Part shown: positions 1 through 8,644 of the stretch, piece by piece
How positions within the stretch are numbered: the stretch's first letter is position 1
Layout of the letters: every line of letters begins with the position of its first letter
NCBI RefSeq assembly: GCF_001317355.1
Contig: NZ_LKET01000028.1
Coordinates: forward strand, 124,001-188,000
Reading direction: 5' to 3'
DNA: 64,000 bases
From: Oxobacter pfennigii
GTDB lineage: Bacteria; Bacillota; Clostridia; Clostridiales; Oxobacteraceae
Position numbers and translations under genes: made by a program
Notes under the pieces: generated by a model
Told to the model about the DNA's origin: nothing
Database searches by the model: none
What the model saw: only the letters and a program-made list of their open reading frames with translations

Positions 1-179
1 AGTGCCAAATGCTCTCCGGTTATATGTGCATCAGGAAGACCGGTTAGTTTATCAACCCATTCCCCTTTTAAATTGCGCTCCGGGGGGATTGGTTTGCATC
101 CGAAAACCTTTTGATAAAACAAAGAAACTTTTTTCCAGTCATTAGCGATTATATTGGTGTGCACATATTTTATTTTCAT
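1..179 (-). CDS. VOC/glyoxalase-family protein (N-terminal part, cut by window edge)
   Basis: Reading leftward from an ATG at 179, the frame stays open to the window edge and gives about 59 residues. The opening (MKIKYVHTNIIANDWKKV, then a phenylalanine/tyrosine-rich FYQKVFG segment) is typical of the first beta-alpha unit of vicinal-oxygen-chelate proteins such as glyoxalase I or bleomycin-resistance-like dioxygenases. A GGAGG box lies about 7 bases before the ATG. The metal-binding residues and C-terminus are outside the window, so substrate and activity cannot be judged. Confidence 0.7.
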   Translation of the reverse strand, partial: MKIKYVHTNIIANDWKKVSLFYQKVFGCKPIPPERNLKGEWVDKLTGLPDAHITGEHLA

Positions 180-192
180 GTGTATACCTCCT

Positions 193-594
193 TTATTTTA
201 TCCGTTCAAATCCTAAATAACGGGTGCCCTGAAAGGTTAGTTTTCCCATATCACCTTCTACCAGCATTCCATATTCGTTATCGTGAACATGAAATTCCAT
301 GCGGCTGCCGCTTTCCACTTCAAAAGTGACATAATAGGTAGTTGATGATGAGGAATGATGGATATTATTTGTACCGGAGTTGTGGTGATGGTGACTATGA
401 TGATGAACATCAGTGCGTTTTGTAACCACTGCCGCCGGAACCGTCAAGATTGGAGATTGATTATTTTTCTTCCATTGGGTAGCTCCCCTGACTAAGCTAA
501 AAATAATCATACCAAATACGAATATAAACCCCATAAATACCATTAAAGGTATTATAGTAAACATAATGCTGCCAAAGCCGCCAAAAGGATCCAT
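193..594 (-). CDS. DUF2500 family membrane-anchored protein
   Basis: This is a 133-residue protein. One hydrophobic helix (about residues 9-35) is followed by a polar stretch containing a striking His-rich run (HHHSHHHH) and a C-terminal beta-rich domain with the DUF2500 pattern (YYVTFEVESGSRMEFHV, then VEGDMGKLTFQGTRYLGF). I start it at the ATG at 594 because a GGAGGA box lies 8 bases upstream; an upstream in-frame ATG at 672 has no such box. Function is unknown in the family. The His run could bind metal, but that is only a guess. Confidence 0.8.
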   Translation of the reverse strand: MDPFGGFGSIMFTIIPLMVFMGFIFVFGMIIFSLVRGATQWKKNNQSPILTVPAAVVTKRTDVHHHSHHHHNSGTNNIHHSSSSTTYYVTFEVESGSRMEFHVHDNEYGMLVEGDMGKLTFQGTRYLGFERIK

Positions 595-700
595 AATAGC
601 CGTCCTCCATAAGGTAAAAATTAGTTTTCTCTTTAAGTATAACATAGGAAAAGAATACCGAAAATTAAACATTCATTAATTTTCCAGGCAGAAGACAAAT

Positions 701-727
701 AAAAAACCGGAATTAATCCGGTTTTTT
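701..727 (-). terminator. Rho-independent terminator after glyA
   Basis: A perfect stem (AACCGGA / TCCGGTT around an ATTAA loop) begins directly after the glyA stop codon. On the minus strand it is followed by a run of T. The A and T runs on both sides make it usable in both directions. Confidence 0.85.
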
Positions 728-728
728 A

Positions 729-1958
729 TCAATAAAGCGGGTGTGCTTTGCAAAGCTTGATAACTCTGTCCTTATAGGCAGATAAGTCTTTATCCCTGTA
801 CTGTATAATTCCGTTTATAATGCTTGCAATTTCTATCATGTCTTCTTCAACAAAGCCTCTTGTTGTAACGGCAGGGGAACCTATTCTTATGCCGCTTGTT
901 ATAAATGGGCTTTCGGTATCAAAAGGAATGGCATTTTTATTAACGGTTATATTAACCTTCCCCAAAAGATTTTCCGCATCTTTTCCTGTAATGCCTTTAT
1001 TTCTTAAATCAACGAGTATCAGGTGGTTATCTGTACCTCCTGAAACCAAATTAAAATCATATCTTATAAGTTCGTCGGCAATTGCCTTTGCATTTTTAAC
1101 AACCTGTTCCTGATATTTCCTGAATTCAGGAGACAATGCCTCTTTGAAGCACACAGCCTTTGCTGCGATAACATGCATTAAAGGTCCGCCCTGAATTCCT
1201 GGAAAAATAGCCTTGTCTAAATCCTTTGCAAATTTTTCCTTGCAGATTATAGCGCCTCCGCGGGGGCCTCTTAAGGTTTTATGGGTTGTGGTTGTTACAA
1301 AATCCGCATAGGGTACCGGATTTGGATGAAGCCCTGCAGCCACTAATCCTGCAATATGAGCCATATCAACCATAAAATATGCCCCTACTTCATCACATAT
1401 TTCCTTTATAAGCTTAAAATCTATTATACGGGGATAAGCGCTGGCGCCTGCAACGATAAGCTTGGGCTTAATTGATTTTGCAACATTTCTCAACTCATCA
1501 TAATCAAGCATTCCCGTGTCCTTATTTATTCCATATGAATGGAAATTGTATATTTTTCCTGAAAAGTTAACAGGGCTTCCATGGGTGAGATGTCCGCCAT
1601 GGGCGAGATTCATTCCGAGAACTGTATCTCCCGGCTCCAGGATTGTAAAATAAACCCCCATATTTGCCTGGGAACCTGAATGAGGCTGAACATTTACATG
1701 ATCTCCTCCAAATATTTCTTTGAGCCTGTCTCTTGCTATATTTTCTGCCACATCTACAAATTCACAGCCGCCGTAATATCTTTTCCCTGGGTAGCCCTCA
1801 GCGTATTTGTTTGTTAATTGTGTACCCTGGGCTTCCATTACTGCCTTGCTGGTAAAATTCTCGGAAGCTATAAGCTCAATATGATGCTGCTGCCTGTCCA
1901 TCTCATTTTTTATACACTCATAAATTTCCTGATCAGTTTTTAAAACTTCGTTAAGCAT
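729..1958 (-). CDS. glyA: Serine hydroxymethyltransferase
   Basis: GlyA interconverts serine and glycine using tetrahydrofolate and PLP, supplying one-carbon units. The 409-residue length is normal for the bacterial enzyme. The PLP lysine is seen in the [14 protein letters not shown] segment (Lys227), and other family blocks are present: IASENFTS near residue 30, [10 protein letters not shown] near 55, and the HGGHLTHG loop near 120. An AGGAG box precedes the ATG at 1958. A terminator follows immediately, and about 170 bp separate it from the upstream csoR-like gene, so it is probably its own transcription unit. Confidence 0.97.
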   Translation of the reverse strand: MLNEVLKTDQEIYECIKNEMDRQQHHIELIASENFTSKAVMEAQGTQLTNKYAEGYPGKRYYGGCEFVDVAENIARDRLKEIFGGDHVNVQPHSGSQANMGVYFTILEPGDTVLGMNLAHGGHLTHGSPVNFSGKIYNFHSYGINKDTGMLDYDELRNVAKSIKPKLIVAGASAYPRIIDFKLIKEICDEVGAYFMVDMAHIAGLVAAGLHPNPVPYADFVTTTTHKTLRGPRGGAIICKEKFAKDLDKAIFPGIQGGPLMHVIAAKAVCFKEALSPEFRKYQEQVVKNAKAIADELIRYDFNLVSGGTDNHLILVDLRNKGITGKDAENLLGKVNITVNKNAIPFDTESPFITSGIRIGSPAVTTRGFVEEDMIEIASIINGIIQYRDKDLSAYKDRVIKLCKAHPLY

Positions 1959-2127
1959 ATGTGTTACAGTTCTCCTTTTCTTTTATGATATTAAAACATT
2001 ATATCAGAATAACTCGAATAATTATACATGTCTATTGAGCAAATTATTGTAAAAATCATTCATTATTTGTAAATTATATAACGTGTTTCGGCATGAAATT
2101 TACTATATAAATTCACTATATAGTAAG

Positions 2128-2397
2128 TTATTTCATGAATTTCAATACCACTTCTATGAGTTCATCTATTGAATTCATACCTTCCTGATTGCAAATACTG
2201 CCTTTAATGCAATCCTTGGTGTAGTTTTCAAGTATAAGGCCGCCTACTTTATTGATGGCAGACCTGACTGCAGCTATCTGAACCAGTACATCGGTACAGC
2301 CTTCGTCATTATCTATCATCCTGTGTATGCCCCTGATTTGACCTTCGATTCTATTCAATCTGTTTTTTATATCTGCCTTCATTTTATCGCCTTCCAT
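2128..2397 (-). CDS. CsoR/RcnR/CstR-family metal- or persulfide-sensing repressor
   Basis: An 89-residue all-helical repressor of the DUF156 (CsoR) family. The signature NRLNRIEGQIRGIHRMI opens the first helix. The family's two key cysteines are present as Cys34 (EGC) and Cys63 (TKDC), spaced 29 apart as in CsoR. The His four residues before the second Cys, a copper ligand in CsoR, is Tyr59 here. A copper-sensing role is therefore doubtful, and the Cys pair alone would fit a CstR-like persulfide sensor. I chose the ATG at 2397 because a GGGAGG box sits 7 bases upstream; the ATG at 2412 overlaps that box. No efflux or sulfur gene is adjacent, so the target may be only itself. Confidence 0.88.
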   Translation of the reverse strand: MEGDKMKADIKNRLNRIEGQIRGIHRMIDNDEGCTDVLVQIAAVRSAINKVGGLILENYTKDCIKGSICNQEGMNSIDELIEVVLKFMK

Positions 2398-2412
2398 AAA
2401 AAAACCTCCCAA

Positions 2413-2465
2413 TATACTATATAGGGGTATATTAAAATTATACTAATATCTATAATTCATGTCAA
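2413..2465 (-). promoter_or_regulatory. Sigma-70 promoter and likely operator of the csoR-like gene
   Basis: On the minus strand TTGACA (2465-2460) and TATAAT (2442-2437) are separated by exactly 17 bases, a consensus vegetative promoter. Just downstream (2431-2413) lies TATACCCCTATATAGTATA. Its left half (TATACCCC) resembles the C-rich half-site of CsoR/CstR operators, while the right half is degenerate. Autoregulation is inferred from family behaviour. Confidence 0.7.
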
Positions 2466-2488
2466 ATCAAGTAAATTCAAATACAGCA

Positions 2489-3256
2489 TTAAAAGCCTTT
2501 ATTAACACCTGTCAAATCCTTTATGGCTTCACCGGCAATTATCAATCCAACGACAGAAGGTACAAAGGAAATACTTCCCGGAACATTTCTTCTTGAGCTG
2601 CAATTCCTTGCGGTTCCCGGAGGGCATATGCAGTTAACCTTGCAGGAAGCTTCTGCTTCCTGTTCCACTTTTATAGGCTCTTCCGTTGAATAAACCACCT
2701 TTAAAGATTCAATATTCCTTTTTCTTAATTCCTTGCGCATGACTTTTGCCAATGGATCTATGGTTGTTTTATATATGTCCGATACCGTAAATCTGGTCGG
2801 GTCTAATTTATTTCCTGCTCCCATACTGCTTATTATGGGAATATTCATCTCTTTGCACCGGACGACTAAGTCTATCTTTCCTGATATAGTATCGATGGCA
2901 TCTACTACATAATCATAATCTTTATTTAAAAGCTCATCAGCTGTTTCATTGCTGTAGAATTTTTGATATGTTATAACCTCTGCTTTGGGATTAATATCTA
3001 AAATTCTCTCTTTCATAGCTTCTACCTTGGCTTTACCCACGGTTTTTCTTGTGGCATGAAGCTGCCTGTTTATATTGGTAAGGCAAATATTATCATCATC
3101 AATAAGCACTATTTTACCTAATCCCGATCTTATAAGCCCTTCCACTGTAAAAGAACCTACTCCGCCAACCCCGAAGACGGCAACAGTACTGTTTTTCAAT
3201 ATATCCATTTTTTCTTGCCCCAAAATCAACTCTGTCCTTGAAAATGCATTAAGCAA
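2489..3256 (-). CDS. tcdA: tRNA threonylcarbamoyladenosine dehydratase (TcdA/YgdL, E1-like)
   Basis: This ThiF/E1-superfamily enzyme uses ATP to cyclise the t6A modification at tRNA position 37 to ct6A. The Rossmann motif GVGGVGSF is near the N-terminus, followed by LIDDDNICLTNINRQLHA, a family hallmark. The C-terminal SCKVNCICPPGTARNCSS block matches CsdL/TcdA proteins rather than MoeB, because the full MoeB zinc site is absent. I prefer the TTG at 3256 as start because GGGAGGGG lies 5 bases upstream; an ATG at 3271 overlaps that box and has none of its own. The length of about 255 residues is normal. Confidence 0.88.
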   Translation of the reverse strand: MLNAFSRTELILGQEKMDILKNSTVAVFGVGGVGSFTVEGLIRSGLGKIVLIDDDNICLTNINRQLHATRKTVGKAKVEAMKERILDINPKAEVITYQKFYSNETADELLNKDYDYVVDAIDTISGKIDLVVRCKEMNIPIISSMGAGNKLDPTRFTVSDIYKTTIDPLAKVMRKELRKRNIESLKVVYSTEEPIKVEQEAEASCKVNCICPPGTARNCSSRRNVPGSISFVPSVVGLIIAGEAIKDLTGVNKGF

Positions 3257-3308
3257 ATTTACCCCTCCCATAGAAAAACCCGCTGTGCCGTAATATGAAT
3301 GCTTTGAA

Positions 3309-3457
3309 CCTGCTAAAGCAGGTGGGTAAATTCCTGATTACTTCATGCTTCCTTGAAGTTTTTGGTTCAGGGCATGCAATACATACTCAGAGACATTTTC
3401 CCGTTTAATTAGTGTTGGCTCAAAACACCTATTCATATACACGTACACAGCAGGCTG
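3309..3457 (-). mobile_element. Degraded right end of an IS200/IS605-type element
   Basis: On the minus strand a 39-codon open tail with no start ends at 3338; its last residues are LHALNQKLQGSMK. It looks like the C-terminal stub of a transposon protein. About 15 bases further on is a short perfect hairpin CCTGC-TTTA-GCAGG (3322-3309) followed by TTCAA. The arrangement of coding tail, short imperfect-palindrome hairpin and TTCAA resembles the right end of IS200/IS605 elements. The rest of the element is missing. The assignment rests on arrangement and memory of family ends, not on a database match. Confidence 0.4.
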
Positions 3458-3519
3458 CTATTTTTTCTATAAATCGCAGAACTTGCAGTATACGAATAGT
3501 ATGTTTCAAATCCTAAAAT

Positions 3520-5310
3520 TTATGAGTTTATTTTATTTGGTATCAATGCTATCCCCAATTCCAGAAGCTGTGCTTCATCAACCGTAGACGGTGCATCTGT
3601 TAGAGGGTCTGATGCCTCTTTTGTCTTTGGGAAAGCAATGACATCCCTTATATTATCTGTATTGACCAAAAACATAATAAGCCTATCAAAGCCAAAAGCC
3701 AGACCGCCGTGAGGAGGTGTACCGTATTTGAAGGCTTCCAATAGGTAACCGAATTTTTCCCATGCCGTATTCATTTCAAGCCCTATAATTCCAAACATTT
3801 TTTCCTGGAGCTTGGAATCATGTATCCTTATGCTTCCGCCTCCTAATTCCTCACCGTTTAATACTATATCATAAGCCTTTGCTCTCACTCTTCCCGGTTC
3901 TTTTTCAAGATATTCTATATCCTCATCCATTGGCGATGTAAAGGGGTGGTGCACAGCAACATATCTTTTTTCCTCTTCATCATATTCTAAAAGGGGGAAT
4001 TCAGTAACCCACAGAAATTTATGCTCAATATTTCCGTCAAGGATTCCTAGTTTTCTTGCAATCTCTAGCCTCAATTGACCAAGGGATGCATAAACAACCT
4101 TAGACTTGTCAGCTACAATCAGTATTAAATCTCCATCCTTAGCTTCTGTCCTTTTAATTATTTCGCTCATTTCATTTTCGCTTAGGAATTTCGATATTGG
4201 TGATTTTATTTCTCCGTTATTTAAGGCTATCCATGCCAGGCCTTTGGCGCCAAAGGTTTTAACAAAATCAGTAAGCCTGTCAATGTCCTTTCTTCCGAAA
4301 TCACCGCAGCCAGCGGCATTTATTGCTCTTACATCTCCTCCATTTAGTAATGCATCTTTAAAGACTTTGAAATCCGAGGCCTTGACTATATCGTTTAAAG
4401 ATTTTAACTCCATTCCAAATCTTATATCCGGCTTGTCGGAGCCAAACCTATCCATAGCCTCTTTATAAGGCATTCTCAAAAAAGGTACGCTTAAATCTAT
4501 ATTGTGTATTTCCTTGAATATCCTCTGTAATAGCCTTTCATTTACATCGATTACATCATCAACATCCACAAAGGATAATTCCATATCTATCTGGGTGAAT
4601 TCAGGCTGCCTGTTTGCGCGCAAATCCTCATCTCTGAAGCATTTGGCTATCTGAAAATACCTGTCATAGCCTGACAGCATCAAAAGCTGTTTAAATAACT
4701 GGGGAGATTGGGGAAGGGCATAAAAATTGCCCGGCGATACACGGCTGGGAACCAGATAGTCCCTGGCACCTTCAGGAGTGCTTTTAGTCAGTATGGGAGT
4801 TTCTATTTCTATAAATCCGTTATCATCTAAAAAATCGCGGGCAATCTTTGCTGTCTTATGCCTTATTATCATATTTCTTTGCATGTCCGGCCTTCTTAAG
4901 TCTAAATATCTGTATTTAAGCCTTATTGCCTCAGAGGTATCCAAATCCTCTTTAATGATAATAGGCGGAGTTTCTGATTCTCCCAGTATCTTTATATCCT
5001 TTCCCAGTATTTCTATCATGCCTGTAGGAAGAGTTGTGTTAACGGATGATCTTTTTACAACCTCACCGGAAACTGCAATTACATATTCTGATTTTACGTT
5101 ATCGGCCTTAAGAAAGGCAGCTTTATCTATTTCATCGCCTAATACCACCTGAACAAGGCCTGTTCTGTCTCTTAAATCGATGAATATAAGGCCTCCTAAA
5201 TTTCTTTTTCTTTGAACCCATCCCATGACGGTTACGGTATTTCCTATATTTTCTTCCCTTAATGTGCCGCACATATGGGAACGTTTCAAGCCATTAAGTC
5301 TTTCAGCCAT
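3520..5310 (-). CDS. aspS: Aspartate-tRNA ligase
   Basis: A class IIb synthetase of 596 residues, the bacterial length that includes the GAD insertion domain. The N-terminal OB-fold anticodon-binding domain shows VMGWVQRKRNLGGLIFIDLRDR (read in two blocks). Motif 2 is visible as FRDEDLRANRQPEFTQID and motif 3 as GLAFGFDRL near the C-terminus. A GGAGG box precedes the ATG. It lies 15 bp downstream of hisS, so the two form one operon controlled by the T-box at 6600-6852. Whether it is Asp-specific or Asp/Asn-nondiscriminating cannot be settled here. Confidence 0.97.
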   Translation of the reverse strand: MAERLNGLKRSHMCGTLREENIGNTVTVMGWVQRKRNLGGLIFIDLRDRTGLVQVVLGDEIDKAAFLKADNVKSEYVIAVSGEVVKRSSVNTTLPTGMIEILGKDIKILGESETPPIIIKEDLDTSEAIRLKYRYLDLRRPDMQRNMIIRHKTAKIARDFLDDNGFIEIETPILTKSTPEGARDYLVPSRVSPGNFYALPQSPQLFKQLLMLSGYDRYFQIAKCFRDEDLRANRQPEFTQIDMELSFVDVDDVIDVNERLLQRIFKEIHNIDLSVPFLRMPYKEAMDRFGSDKPDIRFGMELKSLNDIVKASDFKVFKDALLNGGDVRAINAAGCGDFGRKDIDRLTDFVKTFGAKGLAWIALNNGEIKSPISKFLSENEMSEIIKRTEAKDGDLILIVADKSKVVYASLGQLRLEIARKLGILDGNIEHKFLWVTEFPLLEYDEEEKRYVAVHHPFTSPMDEDIEYLEKEPGRVRAKAYDIVLNGEELGGGSIRIHDSKLQEKMFGIIGLEMNTAWEKFGYLLEAFKYGTPPHGGLAFGFDRLIMFLVNTDNIRDVIAFPKTKEASDPLTDAPSTVDEAQLLELGIALIPNKINS

Positions 5311-5325
5311 TTAAATTACCTCCAA

Positions 5326-6585
5326 TTAAATGATAGATTTTATAGCATCTATGATTTTGTCAAGTTCAGCTTCTGTCTGTTCACCGGTTTCCATGTTTTT
5401 AATGTTGACCTTGTTTTTATCAAGTTCATCATCACCAAGTATAATTGTGTATCTCGCATTTATTTTATCCGAATATTTCATCTGCCCTTTAAGGCTTCTT
5501 TGCATGTGATCCTTATCGGCAGAGATGTTGTTTTTCCTTAAATCGTTTATAATGTTGAAGGCCTTTATTTCAGCGTCTTTTCCTAAAGCTGCAATAAATA
5601 CATCGATTTTATTCTTTACGGGAAGTTCAATATTTTGACTCTGCAATGTTAATAAAAGCCTTTCAATACCCATGCCAAATCCTACTGCGGGAAGGGGAGG
5701 TCCGTCACATTCTTCAAATAAGCCGTCATAGCGTCCTCCTCCGCATACAGTGCCCTGGGCTCCTATGTCATTTGAAATAATTTCAAAAACAGTTTTTGTA
5801 TAATAGTCAAGTCCCCTCACTATCATGGGGTTGATATTGTATTTGTATCCAAGTACATCAAGGTGTTTTTTCAAGCCTTCAAAATGGTCGCTGCACTCCT
5901 CGCAAAGATAATCTATTATAACAGGGGCATCCTTTACGATTTCCTTGCATTTATCCATTTTGCAATCCAGTATTCTTAATGGATTTCTGTCAAACCTGTC
6001 CTTACAGGTTTCGCATAATTCATCCATGTTAGCCTTTAAATATTCCTTAAGGGCCTTGTTATATTCTGCACGGCATTTGCTGCAGCCTATGCTGTTTATA
6101 TTAATTTCAAGATTTTTAACTTTAAGCCTTCTGTATAAATCCATAGCAAGGCTTATAACTTCGGCATCGGCAGAAGGTTCTTTTGAACCGAAAATTTCTA
6201 TTCCGAACTGGTGGTGTTCCCTTAGCCTTCCGGCTTGGGGCTTTTCGTATCTGAAAACCGGAGTTATATAAAAAAGCTTTCCTGGCAGCGGTTCATTATA
6301 AAGATTATGTTCAATAAATGCTCTGACGGCAGGAGAAGTGCCTTCCGGCTTTAATGTAATGCTTCTGCCCGACCTATCTAAGAAAGTATACATTTCCTTT
6401 TGTACTATGTCAGTAGTCTCTCCTATACCTCTTTGAACAAGTTCTGTATGTTCAAAGGTAGGAGTCCTGATTTCTTTTATGTTATAAAGCTCACACATAT
6501 CTCGCATAAGCTTTTCGACATATTGCCAGCTTCCTGATTCAGAAGGCAATACATCCTTTGTTCCTCTTGGCGCTTTAATAGCCAT
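5326..6585 (-). CDS. hisS: Histidine-tRNA ligase
   Basis: A class IIa synthetase of 419 residues. It opens with IKAPRGTKDVLP, the conserved N-terminal signature. Motif 2 reads FRYEKPQAGRLREHHQFG, the histidine-specific block is RGLDYYTKTVFE, and motif 3 is GFGMGIERL. The C-terminal anticodon-binding domain covers the last ~95 residues. It is the first gene after the T-box leader and is followed 15 bp later by aspS. A GGAGGTAT box sits before the ATG. Confidence 0.97.
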   Translation of the reverse strand: MAIKAPRGTKDVLPSESGSWQYVEKLMRDMCELYNIKEIRTPTFEHTELVQRGIGETTDIVQKEMYTFLDRSGRSITLKPEGTSPAVRAFIEHNLYNEPLPGKLFYITPVFRYEKPQAGRLREHHQFGIEIFGSKEPSADAEVISLAMDLYRRLKVKNLEININSIGCSKCRAEYNKALKEYLKANMDELCETCKDRFDRNPLRILDCKMDKCKEIVKDAPVIIDYLCEECSDHFEGLKKHLDVLGYKYNINPMIVRGLDYYTKTVFEIISNDIGAQGTVCGGGRYDGLFEECDGPPLPAVGFGMGIERLLLTLQSQNIELPVKNKIDVFIAALGKDAEIKAFNIINDLRKNNISADKDHMQRSLKGQMKYSDKINARYTIILGDDELDKNKVNIKNMETGEQTEAELDKIIDAIKSII

Positions 6586-6599
6586 CTTTATACCTCCTA

Positions 6600-6852
6600 A
6601 AAATAAATAAACTTCCTATCCCTGAAAGGGACGGAAGTTCCGCGGTGCCACCCTGATTGGATATAAAATCCCACTTATAATCCTTAACGCGGAAAACGCG
6701 GCTTTTTTATAAGCCATGCTCATGAGTGTCTTTCAGCTACCTTTTTCCTATGCACCCTTTCAATCTATGGAGTACACTCCCTTAAAGACAGTATAACCTA
6801 CTCTTCTCTTTCATCACATTATTACAAATATAAGAAACATTGTGAAATCTAT
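6600..6852 (-). promoter_or_regulatory. T-box leader of hisS-aspS with overlapping Asp/His specifier
   Basis: The universal T-box sequence AGGGTGGCACCGCGG lies at 6654-6640. The terminator hairpin (GGAAGT...ACTTCC arms enclosing GTCCCT/AGGGAT) is at 6640-6610, followed by a T-rich run. In stem I the specifier region reads CUGAA-A-GAC-A-CUC. Placed by the usual GAA-N-codon-A spacing, the specifier is GAC (Asp, 6730-6728), and the next in-register triplet two bases later is CAC (His, 6728-6726). Both codons match the two synthetases controlled. Uncharged tRNA would stabilise the antiterminator and permit expression. Confidence 0.93.
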
Positions 6853-6859
6853 AGAAATA

Positions 6860-6888
6860 ATTATAATATCTGACTATTGCTATGTCAA
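6860..6888 (-). promoter_or_regulatory. Sigma-70 promoter of the T-box-hisS-aspS operon
   Basis: TTGACA (6888-6883) and TATAAT (6865-6860) are separated by exactly 17 bases. The -35 box overlaps the last codons of hemZ. Transcription would start near 6852, giving a leader of about 270 nt before hisS. Confidence 0.85.
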
Positions 6889-8370
6889 CATGCCCAAGGC
6901 CTTAATCTTTTTTTCAGTGCTCTCCTTTATTGTATTTATATATTCCGTTAAATCCTTTTTGTTCGCGTAGCGCTCAATGCGGTTTTCATTAGTAAAAACC
7001 ATCTTTGTGACAGAATCGGCGCCTATGCCTATAATTGTTTCCTTTTCTTCTATCATTTGAATATTATATAAACATTCTTTATCTTTTATACAATAACCTA
7101 CATTTTCAAGATTGCCTGCGCTTTTCTTTTGTCTGTACATATAATAAGGAGTGTAATGATTTTTAAAAAGATTGGTGTAAATATATTCCATCAAAGCATC
7201 GTATATGTTGTCACTATTTAAGTTGTCTTCCTTGCCGCTTATAATTTCTTCCTTCAATTTTGATGCTCTTTTTAGTGACATACTGTGAACCGTTATATTT
7301 TCGGGATTGAGCTTGATTATTTCATCAAGGGTATTTTTTATGTCTTCTTCAGTTTCACCTGGCAATCCAACAATCATGTCCATATTAATGCTATTGAAAT
7401 TATATTTACGTGCCAGTTCATACTTATCTATTATATCTTTTACACTATGTAGCCTTCCTATTCTCTTTAACGTGTCATCATTCATGGTTTGAGGATTTAT
7501 ACTTATCCTATCAACCATATGCTCATGCATTATATCAAGCTTTTCTTTTGTGATGGTATCCGGCCTGCCGGCTTCCACAGTAAATTCCTTTAAGGATTTT
7601 ACATGAAATTTTTGTGCGGCATGATTAATAACTTCATAAAAACTGTCATCATCCAGAGATGTAGGAGTTCCTCCGCCGATATACAGAGTATCTATTTTAA
7701 ACTTCCCATCTATAAAACGACTTAATTCATCCATTTCATATTTCAAAGCCTCTATATATGAAGAAATATATTTTTCATAAGGCTTTATCGGATAAGCGGC
7801 GAAGGAACAATAGACGCACCTTGTCGGGCAAAAAGGTATGCCTATATATATGGAAATATTTTTACTGTCAGTGTTTATCAAAGGATAACTTATATCCGAT
7901 ACTTTTGTTACCAGATTAATTTTATCTTCCCTCACACGGTATTTATCCCCCAATATATCTTTGATTTCATCTATCGATGAATCCTTTGATTTAAGGTCAT
8001 TTACTATCTTTGCAGGCCTTATGCCTACAAGTATGCCCCAGGGCATATTTACTCCCGTAAGGTTTTTAAGCATATTATAAGCTGTAATTTTTACGCAATG
8101 CTTCGTTAATTTTTTTATATTTTCATCAATAGGAAGGGATTCCTCAGAGCTTGATATAAGGTTTTTGACACCGGATTCTACGTGATATAAAAAGCAGCTT
8201 CCTTTGATTTTATCCTCATTTACACTGATGAAACTCTTTATATATCTGCAATAAACAGGCAGTTCATCTTCACTGTTAATAGTTGTTATTTTCTCTTGGG
8301 GAAAATACAAGGTCACCATTTCATATATTTCATATGAATAATTGTGACCTTCAAGTAAAACATAATACAT
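6880..8370 (-). CDS. hemZ: Coproporphyrinogen dehydrogenase HemZ (oxygen-independent, radical SAM)
   Basis: A 496-residue radical-SAM protein of the HemN/HemZ group, which converts coproporphyrinogen III to protoporphyrinogen IX without oxygen. The 4Fe-4S cluster motif is FCPTRCVYC (Cys181, Cys185, Cys188), followed by YIGGGTPTSLD, a family signature. An N-terminal extension of about 170 residues before the radical-SAM core is typical of HemZ. The start at 8370 is chosen because AGGAGA lies 6 bases upstream; the frame is open further but lacks a better site. No other heme genes are adjacent. Confidence 0.9.
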   Translation of the reverse strand: MYYVLLEGHNYSYEIYEMVTLYFPQEKITTINSEDELPVYCRYIKSFISVNEDKIKGSCFLYHVESGVKNLISSSEESLPIDENIKKLTKHCVKITAYNMLKNLTGVNMPWGILVGIRPAKIVNDLKSKDSSIDEIKDILGDKYRVREDKINLVTKVSDISYPLINTDSKNISIYIGIPFCPTRCVYCSFAAYPIKPYEKYISSYIEALKYEMDELSRFIDGKFKIDTLYIGGGTPTSLDDDSFYEVINHAAQKFHVKSLKEFTVEAGRPDTITKEKLDIMHEHMVDRISINPQTMNDDTLKRIGRLHSVKDIIDKYELARKYNFNSINMDMIVGLPGETEEDIKNTLDEIIKLNPENITVHSMSLKRASKLKEEIISGKEDNLNSDNIYDALMEYIYTNLFKNHYTPYYMYRQKKSAGNLENVGYCIKDKECLYNIQMIEEKETIIGIGADSVTKMVFTNENRIERYANKKDLTEYINTIKESTEKKIKALGMLT

Positions 8371-8380
8371 ATAATATCTC

Positions 8381-8560
8381 CTAATAATCCTTTTGGTAGT
8401 CCTCACGGAGCTTCTTTATATAATCCTCGTCTACTCCAAATTCATTTGATATTTCTGCATCGCTGAAGCCTTCCTCAAACATTTCTTCATAGTCATTGGA
8501 GCCTAATTCCAAATTTTTCTGAACTTTTTTGATTTTGAAATAATTAGTCCTCTTTTTCAA
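8381..8560 (-). CDS. Small acidic protein of unknown function
   Basis: A 59-residue charged protein starting with TTG at 8560, with GGGAGG 7 bases upstream. The C-terminal part (DYEEMFEEGFSDAEISNEFGVDEDYIKKLREDY) looks like a short helix-turn-helix-type helical pair, since the GFSDAEISNEFGV stretch resembles the tip of a small DNA-binding fold. It ends just before hemZ and is probably co-transcribed with it. I recognise no named family; a regulatory role is only suggested. Confidence 0.7.
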   Translation of the reverse strand: MKKRTNYFKIKKVQKNLELGSNDYEEMFEEGFSDAEISNEFGVDEDYIKKLREDYQKDY

Positions 8561-8644
8561 ACTATTACCTCCCAAATGATTCTAAAATTATTTTAACCAT
8601 TAGATTGAGAGGTATTCAAAAGTCACTATTATTTTAAATTAAAG

